The notes: generated by a model not told the origin, from the letters alone. Positions 1 to 8,942 are shown, counted from the first letter of the stretch. The stretch: DNA of 64,000 nt from Parapedobacter pyrenivorans (GCF_014636865.1 NZ_BMER01000001.1:2344718-2408717); one strand, 5' to 3'. Made by a program: numbers and translations.

Positions 1-221
1 ACATAGAGTCCATCGAATACCACTGATGAAAATGGCTTGAAGTACAGGCCTTTCAACGATACTGTAGTGTGTAGTTCGTTGGAAAGGTAAGTAGCAGCCC
101 TTTTTGCGAAGTAAGTTTGGACCGACCGGAATTGGAGTCCATAAACCAACCCAGCTAGCAAAAGCAAGAATACAACAACTGCCCAGAGCGATATTTTTAA
201 TATTTTTTTGATATTTTTGCC
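1..221 (-). CDS. TamB-like translocation/assembly protein, N-terminal fragment
   Basis: Seen: read leftward, an open frame encodes a short basic start, one hydrophobic membrane segment (about residues 10-30, LWAVVVFLLLLAGLVYGLQ) and then a segment ending SSVVFDGLYV at the window edge. Family knowledge: this layout, one N-terminal anchor followed by a VQ..FA...AT.LS.EL..TV stretch, is typical of the TamB/DUF490 proteins that span the periplasm and help build the outer membrane, and in Bacteroidota a TamB-like gene is often divergent from tsaD. Odd: no ATG, GTG or TTG lies between the in-frame stop at 222-224 and the membrane segment. A rare ATT/ATA/ATC start or a one-base error in the A7 tract near 203-209 would explain it. 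The 3' part lies outside the window. Confidence 0.6.
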
Positions 222-250
222 TTAATTTAACTGCTCAACATTAACTATCC

Positions 251-1252
251 ATGTCCATTGTTCTCGGCATCGAGTCTTCATGTGATGAAACATCCGCCGC
301 CGTCTGTATCGACGGAAGCATCCGTTCAAATATTATTGCGAACCAAACCATCCACGAGAAATTCGGGGGTGTGGTGCCCGAGTTGGCATCGCGCGCTCAC
401 CAACAGCATATCATACCTGCTGTCGAGCAAGCGATTCGCGAGGCAAAAGTACATAAAAATGACATAGATGCGGTAGCCTTTACGCGGGGCCCGGGACTAT
501 TGGGGTCACTATTGGTAGGAACCTCGTTTGCGAAAGCATTTGCACTTGCCAGACACATCCCGCTTATTGAAGTGAATCACATGCACGCCCACATACTTGC
601 ACATTTTATCGACGAGCCAATGCCCCGGTTTCCATTTTTATGCCTTACAGTTTCCGGCGGACATACACAGCTGGTATTGGTGAAAGACTACTTCGAGATG
701 GAACTGCTCGGACAGACACTCGATGATGCCGCAGGTGAGGCATTTGATAAAACGGCGAAAATTCTCGGTCTCCCTTATCCAGGTGGTCCGTTGATCGATC
801 GATATGCCCAAGAAGGAAACGGCGAAGCGTTTCCATTTCCCGAACCGCAAGTTCCTGGGCTCAACTTCAGCTTTAGCGGATTGAAAACAGCTATTCTATA
901 TTTTGTGCAACAAAAGCAGCGTGAACAACCCGATTTCCTGCAGGTGCATATCAACGACATCTGTGCGTCGGTCCAATCGCGCATTATTTCCATCCTGCTC
1001 AATAAACTCAAACGCGCCGCTAGCGAAACGAAAGTCACACAGATCGCAATAGCCGGCGGAGTATCTGCCAATTCGGGGTTACGTGCCGAGCTGATGGCAT
1101 TGGGCGAGAAACAGGGCTGGCGCGTGTTTATTCCACGTTTCGAATATTGTACAGACAACGCGGCGATGATTGCTATCGCGGGGTATTTCAAATACCTATC
1201 CAAAGATTTCGTTGGCCAGGATGTGGTACCAATGGCGAGATATGGTATATGA
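251..1252 (+). CDS. tsaD: tRNA N6-threonylcarbamoyladenosine synthesis protein TsaD
   Basis: TsaD transfers the threonylcarbamoyl group from TC-AMP to A37 of ANN-decoding tRNAs in the cytoplasm, working with TsaB, TsaC and TsaE. Seen: 333 residues, the usual length. The N-terminal GIESSCDETSAA motif, the HMHAH metal-binding motif (H110 and H114), LTVSGGHTQL, and the late GGVSANSGLR and EYCTDNAAMIA motifs are all present. The ATG at 251 gives the standard N-terminus MSIVLGIESS. It is divergent from the TamB-like gene. TsaB is encoded about 31 kb away at 32510, so the complex subunits are not co-transcribed. Confidence 0.97.
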   Translation: MSIVLGIESSCDETSAAVCIDGSIRSNIIANQTIHEKFGGVVPELASRAHQQHIIPAVEQAIREAKVHKNDIDAVAFTRGPGLLGSLLVGTSFAKAFALARHIPLIEVNHMHAHILAHFIDEPMPRFPFLCLTVSGGHTQLVLVKDYFEMELLGQTLDDAAGEAFDKTAKILGLPYPGGPLIDRYAQEGNGEAFPFPEPQVPGLNFSFSGLKTAILYFVQQKQREQPDFLQVHINDICASVQSRIISILLNKLKRAASETKVTQIAIAGGVSANSGLRAELMALGEKQGWRVFIPRFEYCTDNAAMIAIAGYFKYLSKDFVGQDVVPMARYGI

Positions 1253-1332
1253 CGTTGAGATATTAAGGTGTCAATGGAAAACAAATGAGTCCGATTGGCC
1301 AAAGTTAAATGCGACAGATAAATGACAACACG

Positions 1333-2364
1333 ATGAACTGGAAACCCAATCCCGATCGTTACAAAAACATGGTTTACAACCGCTGCGGCCGTAGTGGCCT
1401 GAGACTTCCTGCAATATCCCTTGGCCTTTGGAATAATTTTGGTGACGATATGCCGCACCATACCAAGCAATTGATTTGCAGACAGGCGTTCGACCTCGGC
1501 ATTACCCACTTCGACCTGGCTAACAATTATGGCCCGCCCCCGGGAAGTGCCGAATTGGCTTTCGGCCGCATACTAAAAGCAGATTTTGCCGGTCATCGCG
1601 ACGAATTGGTGATTTCGTCGAAAGCGGGTTATGAAATGTGGCCTGGGCCTTATGGCGAATGGGGTAGCCGCAAGTACCTAATTGCGAGTTGCGATCAAAG
1701 CTTAAAAAGAATGGGTGTCGACTATGTGGATATTTTCTATTCTCACCGATTTGACCCCGCTACGCCTCTTGAAGAAACCATGATGGCATTAGATCATATC
1801 GTGCGATCCGGACGGGCACTTTATGTTGGTATTTCATCTTACAATACCAAGCGCACAAAGGAAGCGGTGGCCATTCTCGAAAAATTAGGGACACCTTGCC
1901 TGATTCATCAACCGAGCTATTCGTTACTTAATCGTTGGGTTGAAACCGATGGTCTGCTCGACACATTGGATGAGTCTGGCATTGGATCGATTGTCTTTTC
2001 GCCGCTTGCACAAGGCATGCTCACCGATAAATACTTGGATGGCATTCCCGCCGATAGCCGAGCAAACACGAGAGGATCTTTTCGCGCCGAATTTCTGAAT
2101 GAAAAGAACATGGCAAATATACGTGCACTCCATACGATTGCGCAGCAACGGGGGCAAACACTTGCTCAAATGGCCATAGCGTGGGTACTACGGGGCGGAC
2201 GGGTTACTTCAGCATTAATTGGTGCCAGTAAGCCGGAGCAGGTGACGGATTGCGTAGGGGCGCTCAATAAGTTGGATTTTTCGGAAGCGGAGCTGGCTGA
2301 AATCGACAACTATGCCAAGGAAGCGGCGATCAATATTTGGGCGAAATCGGCTGAACTGGAATAA
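1333..2364 (+). CDS. Aldo/keto reductase, YghZ/L-glyceraldehyde 3-phosphate reductase-like
   Basis: A cytoplasmic NADPH-dependent aldo/keto reductase, 343 residues. The sequence follows the E. coli YghZ subgroup closely: NPDRYKNMVYNRCGRSGLRLP at the start, the catalytic tetrad region with FDLANNYGPPPGSAE (Tyr), SSKAGYEMWPGPYG (Lys) and YSHRFD (His), and the NADP-binding ALIGASKPEQ near the end. YghZ acts on L-glyceraldehyde 3-phosphate and methylglyoxal; the substrate here is inferred by similarity only. I take the ATG at 1333 because the aligned family start is MNWKPNPDRY; an in-frame ATG at 1309 would add eight poorly conserved residues. It converges on lutB with only four bases between the stop codons. 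Confidence 0.88.
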   Translation: MNWKPNPDRYKNMVYNRCGRSGLRLPAISLGLWNNFGDDMPHHTKQLICRQAFDLGITHFDLANNYGPPPGSAELAFGRILKADFAGHRDELVISSKAGYEMWPGPYGEWGSRKYLIASCDQSLKRMGVDYVDIFYSHRFDPATPLEETMMALDHIVRSGRALYVGISSYNTKRTKEAVAILEKLGTPCLIHQPSYSLLNRWVETDGLLDTLDESGIGSIVFSPLAQGMLTDKYLDGIPADSRANTRGSFRAEFLNEKNMANIRALHTIAQQRGQTLAQMAIAWVLRGGRVTSALIGASKPEQVTDCVGALNKLDFSEAELAEIDNYAKEAAINIWAKSAELE

Positions 2365-2368
2365 ATAC

Positions 2369-3745
2369 TTACTTGTGTTGTTCTTTCCACTGTTGGCTGA
2401 ATGATTTCTGGGCAATTTGGGGTAGGTTGCGATGTTTACCCCAGGCTTTCCTGAAAAGGCCTTTCAGTAGGAAATTTTTGAGTTTACCGCCAAAAAAATC
2501 GATAACACGACGCCTTGTAATTGCAAAGGTAAAGCCTTTCCATACCAGTTTTTCGGTTTGGGTGACAATCTTGTTGTTTACCGCATCCCGCCGATTGAGC
2601 AGTAACATTTTGTGGATATCGATCTTTACCGGACATACTTCCGAGCATTTACCACAGAGGCTGGAAGCATAGCTCAGGTGCTTGAATTCCTCCATGCCTT
2701 GCAAGTGAGGCGTAATCAGCGATCCGATTGGGCCGCTATAGGTGGTATTGTAGGTGTGTCCGCCGATATTCTTGTAGATGGGGCATGCGTTGAGGCATGC
2801 GCCGCAGCGGATGCAATACAAGCCCTGACGCTGATCTTTTTGGGCCAACAGGTCAGTACGGCCATTGTCTAGCAATACCACGTACATTTCTTCCGGACCG
2901 TCAGTCTCGTGGTCTTGTTTGGGGCCGATGATGCTATTGTACACGGTAAGGCGCTGCCCTGTACCGTGGGTAGACAACAATGGCCAAAACAGGTCGAGGT
3001 CACCAAGCGAGGGAACGATTTTTTCAATGCCGACGATGGCAATATGTATTTTTGGGAACGTGGTTGTTAGCCGTGCGTTGCCTTCATTTTCGGTTATTGC
3101 AACGCTCCCGGTGTCGGCGATAAGGAAATTGCCGCCGGTAATGCCAACATCCGCTGCCGTATATTGATCGCGTAGGAGCTCGCGGGCCTTCAAGGTCAGC
3201 TCCTCGGCCGTAGCATCCGGAGAGGTGCCGAAATGCTGGTGGAAAAGCGCGGCGATATCCGCAAGGCTCAGGTGCATAGCCGGTGTCACGATGTGATAAG
3301 GTTTTTGCCCCAGCAGCTGCACGATATACTCACCCAAGTCTGTTTCTACGGTCTTTACGCCCTTTCCTTCGAGAAACTCGTTTAACTCGATTTCCTCGGT
3401 CGTCATCGATTTGGATTTGACCACCGTTCTCGCATCTGCGTGCTCGATAATCTTCCAGATTTCTTGTCGGGCCTCTTCTGCATCGTTCGCCCAGATGACT
3501 TTGCCGCCTTTCCGTAGGAAATTGGATTCGAATTCAGGCAGCAATTTATCGAGGTTTTCCATTACCCGCCACTTGATAATGTGGGCCTTGCGTTTGGCAT
3601 TTTCAAGATGTTGGAAGCGGGGTAGCCCCGCTTGAACGGCTGTATCGTACTTATCGATATTATAGTTAATGATCTGCCGATGACGCGGTTCAAACGCCTT
3701 TTCGGCGCTGTCCTTCAGAAAAGTGGCTTCTTGTGTAGACGGCAT
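2369..3745 (-). CDS. lutB: LutB/LldF-type L-lactate utilisation iron-sulfur protein
   Basis: Component of the LutABC lactate oxidation system, in which LutB carries iron-sulfur clusters. Seen: 458 residues, with an N-terminal LUD domain (about 60-300) and two ferredoxin-type cysteine motifs, CxxCxxC...C at C311, C314, C317 and C321 (CIRCGACLNACP) and C364, C367 and C371 (CGKCSEVCP), followed by a basic C-terminal tail. The length and both clusters are normal. Context: lutA (cysteine-rich CCG protein) and lutC normally sit in the same operon, but neither is adjacent here. They must lie elsewhere or the protein has been recruited to another electron-transfer job. aspS lies upstream on the same strand with a 52-bp gap. 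Confidence 0.9.
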   Translation of the reverse strand: MPSTQEATFLKDSAEKAFEPRHRQIINYNIDKYDTAVQAGLPRFQHLENAKRKAHIIKWRVMENLDKLLPEFESNFLRKGGKVIWANDAEEARQEIWKIIEHADARTVVKSKSMTTEEIELNEFLEGKGVKTVETDLGEYIVQLLGQKPYHIVTPAMHLSLADIAALFHQHFGTSPDATAEELTLKARELLRDQYTAADVGITGGNFLIADTGSVAITENEGNARLTTTFPKIHIAIVGIEKIVPSLGDLDLFWPLLSTHGTGQRLTVYNSIIGPKQDHETDGPEEMYVVLLDNGRTDLLAQKDQRQGLYCIRCGACLNACPIYKNIGGHTYNTTYSGPIGSLITPHLQGMEEFKHLSYASSLCGKCSEVCPVKIDIHKMLLLNRRDAVNNKIVTQTEKLVWKGFTFAITRRRVIDFFGGKLKNFLLKGLFRKAWGKHRNLPQIAQKSFSQQWKEQHK

Positions 3746-3797
3746 ATACAGCTTGTTATGCTATAATAACGCAAAAATGGTCGAACTGTTGTGGCGT

Positions 3798-5540
3798 TCA
3801 GCGTATAGCTATGCCCAGCTCCGCTAATTGCTCATCAGCGATCAGCGATGGTGAATCAATCATTACATCTCTCCCCGCATTGTTTTTAGGAAACGCAATC
3901 ACATCCCGAATGCTTTCCAGCCCTGCAAAAATAGCAGCCAGCCGATCGAAACCGAATGCAATACCGCCGTGGGGGGGAGCCCCATAGGTGAAGGCTTCGA
4001 GCAGAAAACCGAATTGCTTTTGTGCTTCCTCCGGAGTGAATCCAAGGTGCTTGAACATCAACGACTGCAATTCGCGATCGTGTATCCGTATCGAACCACC
4101 ACCGACTTCCGTGCCGTTGATCACCAAATCATAAGCATTAGCGCGTACACGGGCCGGTTGCTCATCCAGCAAGGGAATGTCTTCGGTTTTCGGCGAAGTG
4201 AAGGGGTGGTGCATGGCATGGTAGCGGCCCGACTCATCATCCCATTCCAGTAGCGGAAAATCGGTCACCCACAGTGGTGCATAGGTGTTCTTATCCCGCA
4301 AACCCAGTTGCGATGCGACTTCAAGCCTAAGTTCATTGAGTTGTTTACGTACCTTGTCCGTATCACCTGCCATCACCAACAGCAAGTCGCCCGGCTGGGC
4401 GCCAAATGCTTGCGCCCATTGGCTAAGCTGTTCGGCACTATAGAATTTGTCGACCGATGATTTGAGTGACCCGTCTTCGTTATAGCGAAGGTATACGAGT
4501 CCCGAAGCCCCGATTTGGGGCCGCCTCACATAGTCCGTCAAGGCATCCAACTGTTTTCGCGTATAAGGAGCACACGCTTTTGCATTGAAGCCTACCACCA
4601 GTTCGGCATTGTCAAATACAGGAAATCCGGCCCCCTTAAGCACGTCATTAAGCTCCACGAACGACATGCCGAAGCGGATGTCGGGCTTGTCTGAGCCATA
4701 CAGGCGCATGGCTTGGTCGTAAGACATGCGGGGGAATGCACCGAAATCAACACCCTTTATCACCTTAAACAGGTGCGTGATCAGCCCTTCAAAGAGGAGG
4801 ATGATGTCTTCTTGCTCAACAAAAGCCATTTCACAGTCTATCTGTGTGAATTCGGGCTGACGGTCGGCCCGTAAATCCTCATCGCGAAAGCACTTGACAA
4901 TTTGGAAATAGCGGTCGAATCCCGATACCATCAGCAGTTGCTTGAAAGTCTGCGGTGATTGTGGCAACGCATAGAACTCGCCGGAATTCATGCGGCTCGG
5001 CACGACGAAATCACGGGCGCCTTCGGGCGTCGATTTGATCAATACCGGGGTTTCCACTTCTAGGAAATGATGGGCATCTAGGTATTTGCGGGTTTCTTGC
5101 GCCAGTCGGTGCCGCAATACCAGGTTGTTGCGTACCGGGTTACGTCGTAGATCCAGGTAACGGTACTTCATCCGCAGTTCATCACCGCCATCCGTATCAT
5201 CTTCGATGGTAAATGGCGGTAGCTTCGCTGCATTGAGTACGTCGAGCGACGAGACCTTGATTTCGATATCCCCGGTGCTCAATTTGGTATTCTTGCTTTC
5301 TCGTTCGATAACCCGTCCGGTCACTTTAATGACGTATTCCCGGCCAAGCGCTCGGGCCTGAAGCCGCAATGTTTCATCGTCAGCAGGATCGAAAACCAAC
5401 TGGGTTACACCGTACCGGTCGCGTACATCGATGAATGTCATTCCCCCCAGATCACGGGATTTCTGAACCCACCCACTCAATACTACCGTTTTATCCAGAT
5501 CCGAAATAGTAAGCTCACCGCACGTATGTGTCCTATGCAT
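3798..5540 (-). CDS. aspS: Aspartyl-tRNA synthetase
   Basis: Charges tRNA-Asp with aspartate in the cytoplasm; class II synthetase. Seen: 580 residues. An N-terminal OB-fold anticodon-binding domain (about 1-110, [11 protein letters not shown]...[11 protein letters not shown]), motif 2 with [18 protein letters not shown], a bacterial-type GAD insertion in the middle (about 285-400), and motif 3 with [13 protein letters not shown] near the end. The GAD insertion marks it as a bacterial enzyme rather than an archaeal-type one. The ATG at 5540 gives the standard start. A TATTTTTG promoter box lies 21-28 bases upstream. Transcription could run on into lutB. Confidence 0.97.
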   Translation of the reverse strand: MHRTHTCGELTISDLDKTVVLSGWVQKSRDLGGMTFIDVRDRYGVTQLVFDPADDETLRLQARALGREYVIKVTGRVIERESKNTKLSTGDIEIKVSSLDVLNAAKLPPFTIEDDTDGGDELRMKYRYLDLRRNPVRNNLVLRHRLAQETRKYLDAHHFLEVETPVLIKSTPEGARDFVVPSRMNSGEFYALPQSPQTFKQLLMVSGFDRYFQIVKCFRDEDLRADRQPEFTQIDCEMAFVEQEDIILLFEGLITHLFKVIKGVDFGAFPRMSYDQAMRLYGSDKPDIRFGMSFVELNDVLKGAGFPVFDNAELVVGFNAKACAPYTRKQLDALTDYVRRPQIGASGLVYLRYNEDGSLKSSVDKFYSAEQLSQWAQAFGAQPGDLLLVMAGDTDKVRKQLNELRLEVASQLGLRDKNTYAPLWVTDFPLLEWDDESGRYHAMHHPFTSPKTEDIPLLDEQPARVRANAYDLVINGTEVGGGSIRIHDRELQSLMFKHLGFTPEEAQKQFGFLLEAFTYGAPPHGGIAFGFDRLAAIFAGLESIRDVIAFPKNNAGRDVMIDSPSLIADEQLAELGIAIR

Positions 5541-5560
5541 TTTTCTGTCGTGTTAAGCGG

Positions 5561-5568
5561 CAAAAATA
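5561..5568 (-). promoter_or_regulatory. Promoter -7 box for aspS
   Basis: On the minus strand this reads TATTTTTG, an exact match to the Bacteroidota -7 consensus TAnnTTTG, 20 bases before the aspS ATG. No good -33 TTTG is seen at the ideal spacing; the nearest TTG is about 15 bases away. The leader would be very short. Confidence 0.45.
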
Positions 5569-5629
5569 GCGGTTTTTTTGGAACAACTTACAGGCAGTGG
5601 CAGGAGAATTTTTCTGAATGGCCTAGTCC

Positions 5630-6313
5630 CTAGCATAAGGAACCAACATACGCTCGGCCCAATGGAACATTTTCGCCGTTGTTCAACAGAATGTTGGACG
5701 CACTACGGGCCCGGATGGCATCCTTGTTGATCAAATAGGATTTATGTATCCGGATAAATTTTTTGTTATTCAGTATGGTTTCGGAAACCTCCTTGAGGCA
5801 TTTGCGCAGTACGATTTTCTTGCTGGTGGTGATGAACGTGGTGTAATTGCCCTCGGCATGGGCATATATCATGTCATCTACCGCGATCTTGGTCTTGTGT
5901 TTCCCGTCGGGTAAAAATATACTTTGACTTTCCTCTTGCGTTTCTACGTGATTAAAAGCAATTTCGATAGAAGCATACACATCATTCCGATTGAACGGTT
6001 TGACGATGTATCCGGCAGGTTTTGTTGATTTGGCAGCTTCTATGGTACTGCGGTCAGCATGCGATGTGAGGAAAATGAAAGGAACGCGATACGTCTGGTT
6101 GATTTCGTGGGCAAGGTCTATGCCGGTTTTTTGGCCGGAAAGGATGATATCGATTAACACCAGATCCGGATGGCTGGCTTTGATAGCCGACACAGCGTCT
6201 TCATAGCTCGTGCAAATTCCACAGACCTCATAGCCCAATTCCTCAAGCATGTACTCCAAATCCATCGTAATGATGAGCTGATCTTCTACAATAAGTATTT
6301 TTTTCCTTTTCAT
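5630..6313 (-). CDS. LytTR-type response regulator
   Basis: Two-component transcription regulator of the LytR/AlgR class, 227 residues. Seen: a receiver domain (about 4-120) with acidic residues E10 and D11, phosphoacceptor D55 (LVLIDIILSG), the conserved FLTSH threonine/serine and GYIVKPF lysine, then a LytTR DNA-binding domain (about 135-225) with YAHAEGNYTTF and FIRIHKSYLINKDAI. Function: on phosphorylation it should bind direct repeats in target promoters; targets are unknown. Context: no histidine kinase gene is adjacent, so it is an orphan within this window. See the findings for a possible vestige of a kinase tail just upstream. The ATG at 6313 is the only sensible start. Confidence 0.9.
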   Translation of the reverse strand: MKRKKILIVEDQLIITMDLEYMLEELGYEVCGICTSYEDAVSAIKASHPDLVLIDIILSGQKTGIDLAHEINQTYRVPFIFLTSHADRSTIEAAKSTKPAGYIVKPFNRNDVYASIEIAFNHVETQEESQSIFLPDGKHKTKIAVDDMIYAHAEGNYTTFITTSKKIVLRKCLKEVSETILNNKKFIRIHKSYLINKDAIRARSASNILLNNGENVPLGRAYVGSLC

Positions 6314-6472
6314 CCGAGTGGCAACGTTATGATGGCTCCTAGTTCAAATTCAATACAATCCGCAATGATGGAGCTAAAGTAGCGCGGAGACACCGGATTC
6401 GTTGTAGGAATATATCTACATGGCGGTAATACGCTTGTAGTCAGTTGGTTGGTTTTGATATTTTTTAGTTTG

Positions 6473-6883
6473 TTATTGACAGGAACCATCTTTTGATATC
6501 CAAACCTTTGAAAAACTGCTACCAAGCGTACTGGGCGTCGGCTCACTGTCCTTGATTTCGTAGGTCAATACGATGCTGCCTTTTCCCGGGTCGCCTTTAG
6601 CGGTGAGTGCGACGGTTTCGCCTTTTTTCAGTTGGACGGTTGTACTGAAAGGGAATGATGCGTGATGCGTGGTCACCGGGCCATCACTTGTTTGGTAGGT
6701 GATCGACGATACCGATGCTTGGTCATGCGTGGATACCTGATAGGTAACTAAACTGGGCTGCGATACCCGTATTGTCTCAATATCACAATCGCACTGCTCA
6801 GGAAATAATTCCATGCTTTTATCGCATGATAACAACGGTAATAAGATGAAAGGCAGCACTTTTATGATCACAGTTAAACTCAT
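6473..6883 (-). CDS. Small predicted lipoprotein, unknown function
   Basis: Not recognised as a named family. Seen: 136 residues with a hydrophobic signal ending in a lipobox-like LPLLSC (Cys about residue 20), so the mature protein would be a membrane-anchored lipoprotein of about 116 residues. The mature part is rich in Thr, Ser and Val in an alternating pattern (VTYQVSTHDQASVSSITYQT, TTVQLKKGETVALTAKGD), which suggests a small beta-sandwich. The VxLkkGetValtAkGd stretch is common in extracellular beta domains. Upstream on this strand, a CACCTTTG near 6917-6924 resembles a -7 box. The gene has no clear functional partner. Its reality rests on the signal peptide and codon pattern. Confidence 0.6.
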   Translation of the reverse strand: MSLTVIIKVLPFILLPLLSCDKSMELFPEQCDCDIETIRVSQPSLVTYQVSTHDQASVSSITYQTSDGPVTTHHASFPFSTTVQLKKGETVALTAKGDPGKGSIVLTYEIKDSEPTPSTLGSSFSKVWISKDGSCQ

Positions 6884-7079
6884 ATTGGCATTACAGGTAA
6901 TAATTCAATACTTGCAAAGGTGCCTATAAAAGCTGCTGAAAGCGGACAAATCCTTTCGTATTTTTTGATTTTGTAGCTGTTCCACTACAAGTTCCAGTCT
7001 CGCCCCACAAGCCAGTATGCAGCAACGGGATCGGCAGCTCAGTCATCGGATCCGGTCAATAGTGAATGTGGAAAACTTT

Positions 7080-7109
7080 TTTGTGGGGGAAAGTGGGAGA
7101 AAGTGGAGT
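7080..7109 (+). promoter_or_regulatory. MraZ operator: three 10-bp direct repeats
   Basis: Three consecutive 10-bp units ending in GTGGGGG, GTGGGAG and GTGGAGT (7080-7089, 7090-7099, 7100-7109). The last two are AAAGTGGGAG and AAAGTGGAGT. Family knowledge: MraZ binds direct TGGGN repeats separated by 5 bp (enterobacteria) or AAAGTG repeats (mollicutes) upstream of its own gene. The spacing and motif match both descriptions. A weak -7 like TACTTTTA at 7117-7124 follows, 28 bases before the mraZ ATG, so the repeats would lie over or just upstream of the promoter. Confidence 0.75.
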
Positions 7110-7152
7110 AAATTCCTACTTTTACATCAGATTTATTGCGGAAAGTGTATAT

Positions 7153-7626
7153 ATGGGCCATTTGATAGGCGAATTTGATTGTAAGTTGGACACCAAGGGA
7201 AGGATGGTGTGGCCGGCTGCGCTCAAAAGGCAAATGCCTGATGTAGAGCGGTCAGGGCTTATTGTCAATCGTGGTTTCGAAAAGCATCTTGTTATTTATC
7301 CGCGGAATGAATGGGATAGGATTACACGCAAGCTGGCCAAATTGAATACCTATAAAGCACGGAACCGAAAGTTTATCCGTGATTTCACCCGTGGTGCAAC
7401 CGAATTGGCGCTGGATTCCGCTGGCCGCGTGCTGCTGCCCAAATCCTTGCTTGAATATGGGCGGATCGAAACGGAAATCGTGCTTTCTTGCCAATTTAAT
7501 AAGATTGAAGTGTGGTCTAAAGAGGCTTATAATGAATTGTGGGAAGATGATGAGGATGATGATTTTGCAGCATTAGCAGAGGAAGTGATGGGCGATGATG
7601 GGCTAGCGGATGAGGACGATGAATAA
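7153..7626 (+). CDS. mraZ: Transcriptional regulator MraZ
   Basis: MraZ forms a ring and represses the division and cell wall operon from the direct repeats just upstream. Seen: 157 residues with the two expected SpoVT/AbrB-like half domains, marked by GEFDCKLDTKGRMVWPA at the start and GATELALDSAGRVLLP in the middle. The ATG at 7153 yields MGHLIGEFD, matching the family start; a longer in-frame ATG at 7066 would begin upstream of the operator repeats and is rejected. The C-terminus is strikingly acidic, with runs of Asp and Glu (WEDDEDDDF...DEDDE), longer than in the enterobacterial protein. First gene of the dcw cluster; its end overlaps rsmH. Confidence 0.95.
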   Translation: MGHLIGEFDCKLDTKGRMVWPAALKRQMPDVERSGLIVNRGFEKHLVIYPRNEWDRITRKLAKLNTYKARNRKFIRDFTRGATELALDSAGRVLLPKSLLEYGRIETEIVLSCQFNKIEVWSKEAYNELWEDDEDDDFAALAEEVMGDDGLADEDDE

Positions 7627-8524
7627 GGTGTATCATGTACCCGTAATGCTACGCGAATGTATGGATGCGTTGGCGATAAAGCCCGAAGGTACTTATGTGG
7701 ACGTCACATTCGGAGGCGGGGGGCATTCGAAGGAAATATTGAAACAGCTGGGGGAAAGGGGCCGGCTATATGCTTTCGACCAAGATCCCGATGCGTTGCG
7801 AAACGCGATGGACGATGAGCGTTTCGTGCTCATACACCACAACTTTAGATTCCTGAAAAATAACTTGAGGCTGTATGGTGTGGCAACTGTTGATGGCATA
7901 TTGGCGGATTTAGGGGTTTCATCGCATCAGTTTGACGATGCCCAGCGTGGGTTTTCTACGCGGTTCGATGCCGAGCTGGATATGCGCATGGATCAGACGG
8001 GGCATTTGGATGCTAAGCAGGTGCTGAACACGTACCCAGAAGCGGAGTTGCATCGCATCTTTGGTATGTATGGAGAGCTTCATAATGCGCGTACATTGGC
8101 AAACATCATCGTAACCGCACGTCTTAGGCAGTCCATCCATACGGTCGATGAATTGAAGGCCATTGTCAGGAAAGCGGTGCCGCGCGGGAAGGAACATAAA
8201 TACCATGCGCAGTTGTTTCAGGCGCTTCGTATCGAGGTAAACGGAGAATTGGAAGCTTTGCAGGAATTTCTCCAGCAGGCGGCCGCGGTGCTTAAGCCCA
8301 GTGGGCGATTGGTGGTGATGTCTTACCATTCGTTGGAAGACCGGTTGGTAAAGAACTTCATGGCTAAGGGTAAATTTAGAGGTGAAATAGAGAAAGATTT
8401 CTATGGCAATGAGATTAAGCCGCTCAATGTGATCAGCCGCAAGGCGATTACCGCAACCGAAGCGGAAGTTGCCAGCAACAGTAGGGCCCGGAGTGCGAAG
8501 CTGCGGGTGGCAGAAAAAGTATAG
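7619..8524 (+). CDS. rsmH: 16S rRNA (cytosine-1402-N4)-methyltransferase RsmH
   Basis: Methylates N4 of C1402 in 16S rRNA using S-adenosylmethionine. Seen: 301 residues. HVPVMLRECMDAL start, SAM-binding DVTFGGGGHSKEIL motif, GILADLGVSSHQFDDAQRGFS, LDMRMDQ, and the C-terminal SYHSLEDRLVKNF and SRARSAKLRVAEK motifs, all expected. The ATG at 7619 overlaps the mraZ stop by eight bases; an ATG at 7610 would add three residues. Second gene of the dcw operon, translationally coupled to mraZ. Confidence 0.96.
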   Translation: MNKVYHVPVMLRECMDALAIKPEGTYVDVTFGGGGHSKEILKQLGERGRLYAFDQDPDALRNAMDDERFVLIHHNFRFLKNNLRLYGVATVDGILADLGVSSHQFDDAQRGFSTRFDAELDMRMDQTGHLDAKQVLNTYPEAELHRIFGMYGELHNARTLANIIVTARLRQSIHTVDELKAIVRKAVPRGKEHKYHAQLFQALRIEVNGELEALQEFLQQAAAVLKPSGRLVVMSYHSLEDRLVKNFMAKGKFRGEIEKDFYGNEIKPLNVISRKAITATEAEVASNSRARSAKLRVAEKV

Positions 8525-8534
8525 GTGAAAAAAC

Positions 8535-8942
8535 ATGGCAAGAAACGAGTATAAACGACAGCCATTAAGTGAGGAGCAGCAGGCCGAATTGCAGGAAACG
8601 GTTGAAGAAAAGGCCGACGCTACGCACAATTTTTTTCGGTCGTTGGTCTCTTCGGAGCATTTTTCGTCATCGGCCTTTGTGGGGTATATTCCGTTTATCG
8701 CTTTTGTTGGCTTATTGACCATCATCTATATCGCAAACCGGCATTACGCTGAGCGCACGGTGCGGCAAATCGATCACTTAGGCAAAGAAGTAAAAGAGAT
8801 GAATTGGGATTATAAATCCCTGTCGGCGGAGTTGATGAAGTTGACCACACAAAGCGAGATCGCCAAACGGGTAGATAGCATGGGGCTGAAAGAACGAACG
8901 GCACCACCCAAAAAAATAGTGGTTTTAAGAACAAAAGAATAA
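8535..8942 (+). CDS. ftsL: FtsL-like division protein
   Basis: Small bitopic divisome protein that, with DivIC/FtsB, links FtsQ to FtsWI. Seen: 135 residues, a cytoplasmic N-terminus of about 45 residues, one membrane segment (about 47-67, AFVGYIPFIAFVGLLTIIYIA) and a periplasmic heptad-like coiled coil (IDHLGKEVKEMNWDYKSLSAELM). Sequence identity to FtsL proteins is always low, so the name rests mainly on its position between rsmH and ftsI, its size and its topology. The Bacteroidota form has a longer cytoplasmic N-terminus than the E. coli protein. Confidence 0.85.
   Translation: MARNEYKRQPLSEEQQAELQETVEEKADATHNFFRSLVSSEHFSSSAFVGYIPFIAFVGLLTIIYIANRHYAERTVRQIDHLGKEVKEMNWDYKSLSAELMKLTTQSEIAKRVDSMGLKERTAPPKKIVVLRTKE

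Noticed and set aside
775-1509. Long open frame on the strand opposite tsaD and the aldo/keto reductase start
   Set aside because: It overlaps two well-supported genes, has no recognisable domain or signal, and mirrors their codon pattern.
7066-7152. Longer N-terminus for MraZ
   Set aside because: It would start inside or before the operator repeats and does not match the conserved MraZ start.
7919-8725. Open frame opposite rsmH and ftsL
   Set aside because: Fully antisense to conserved dcw genes, low-complexity His- and Cys-rich translation with no family match.
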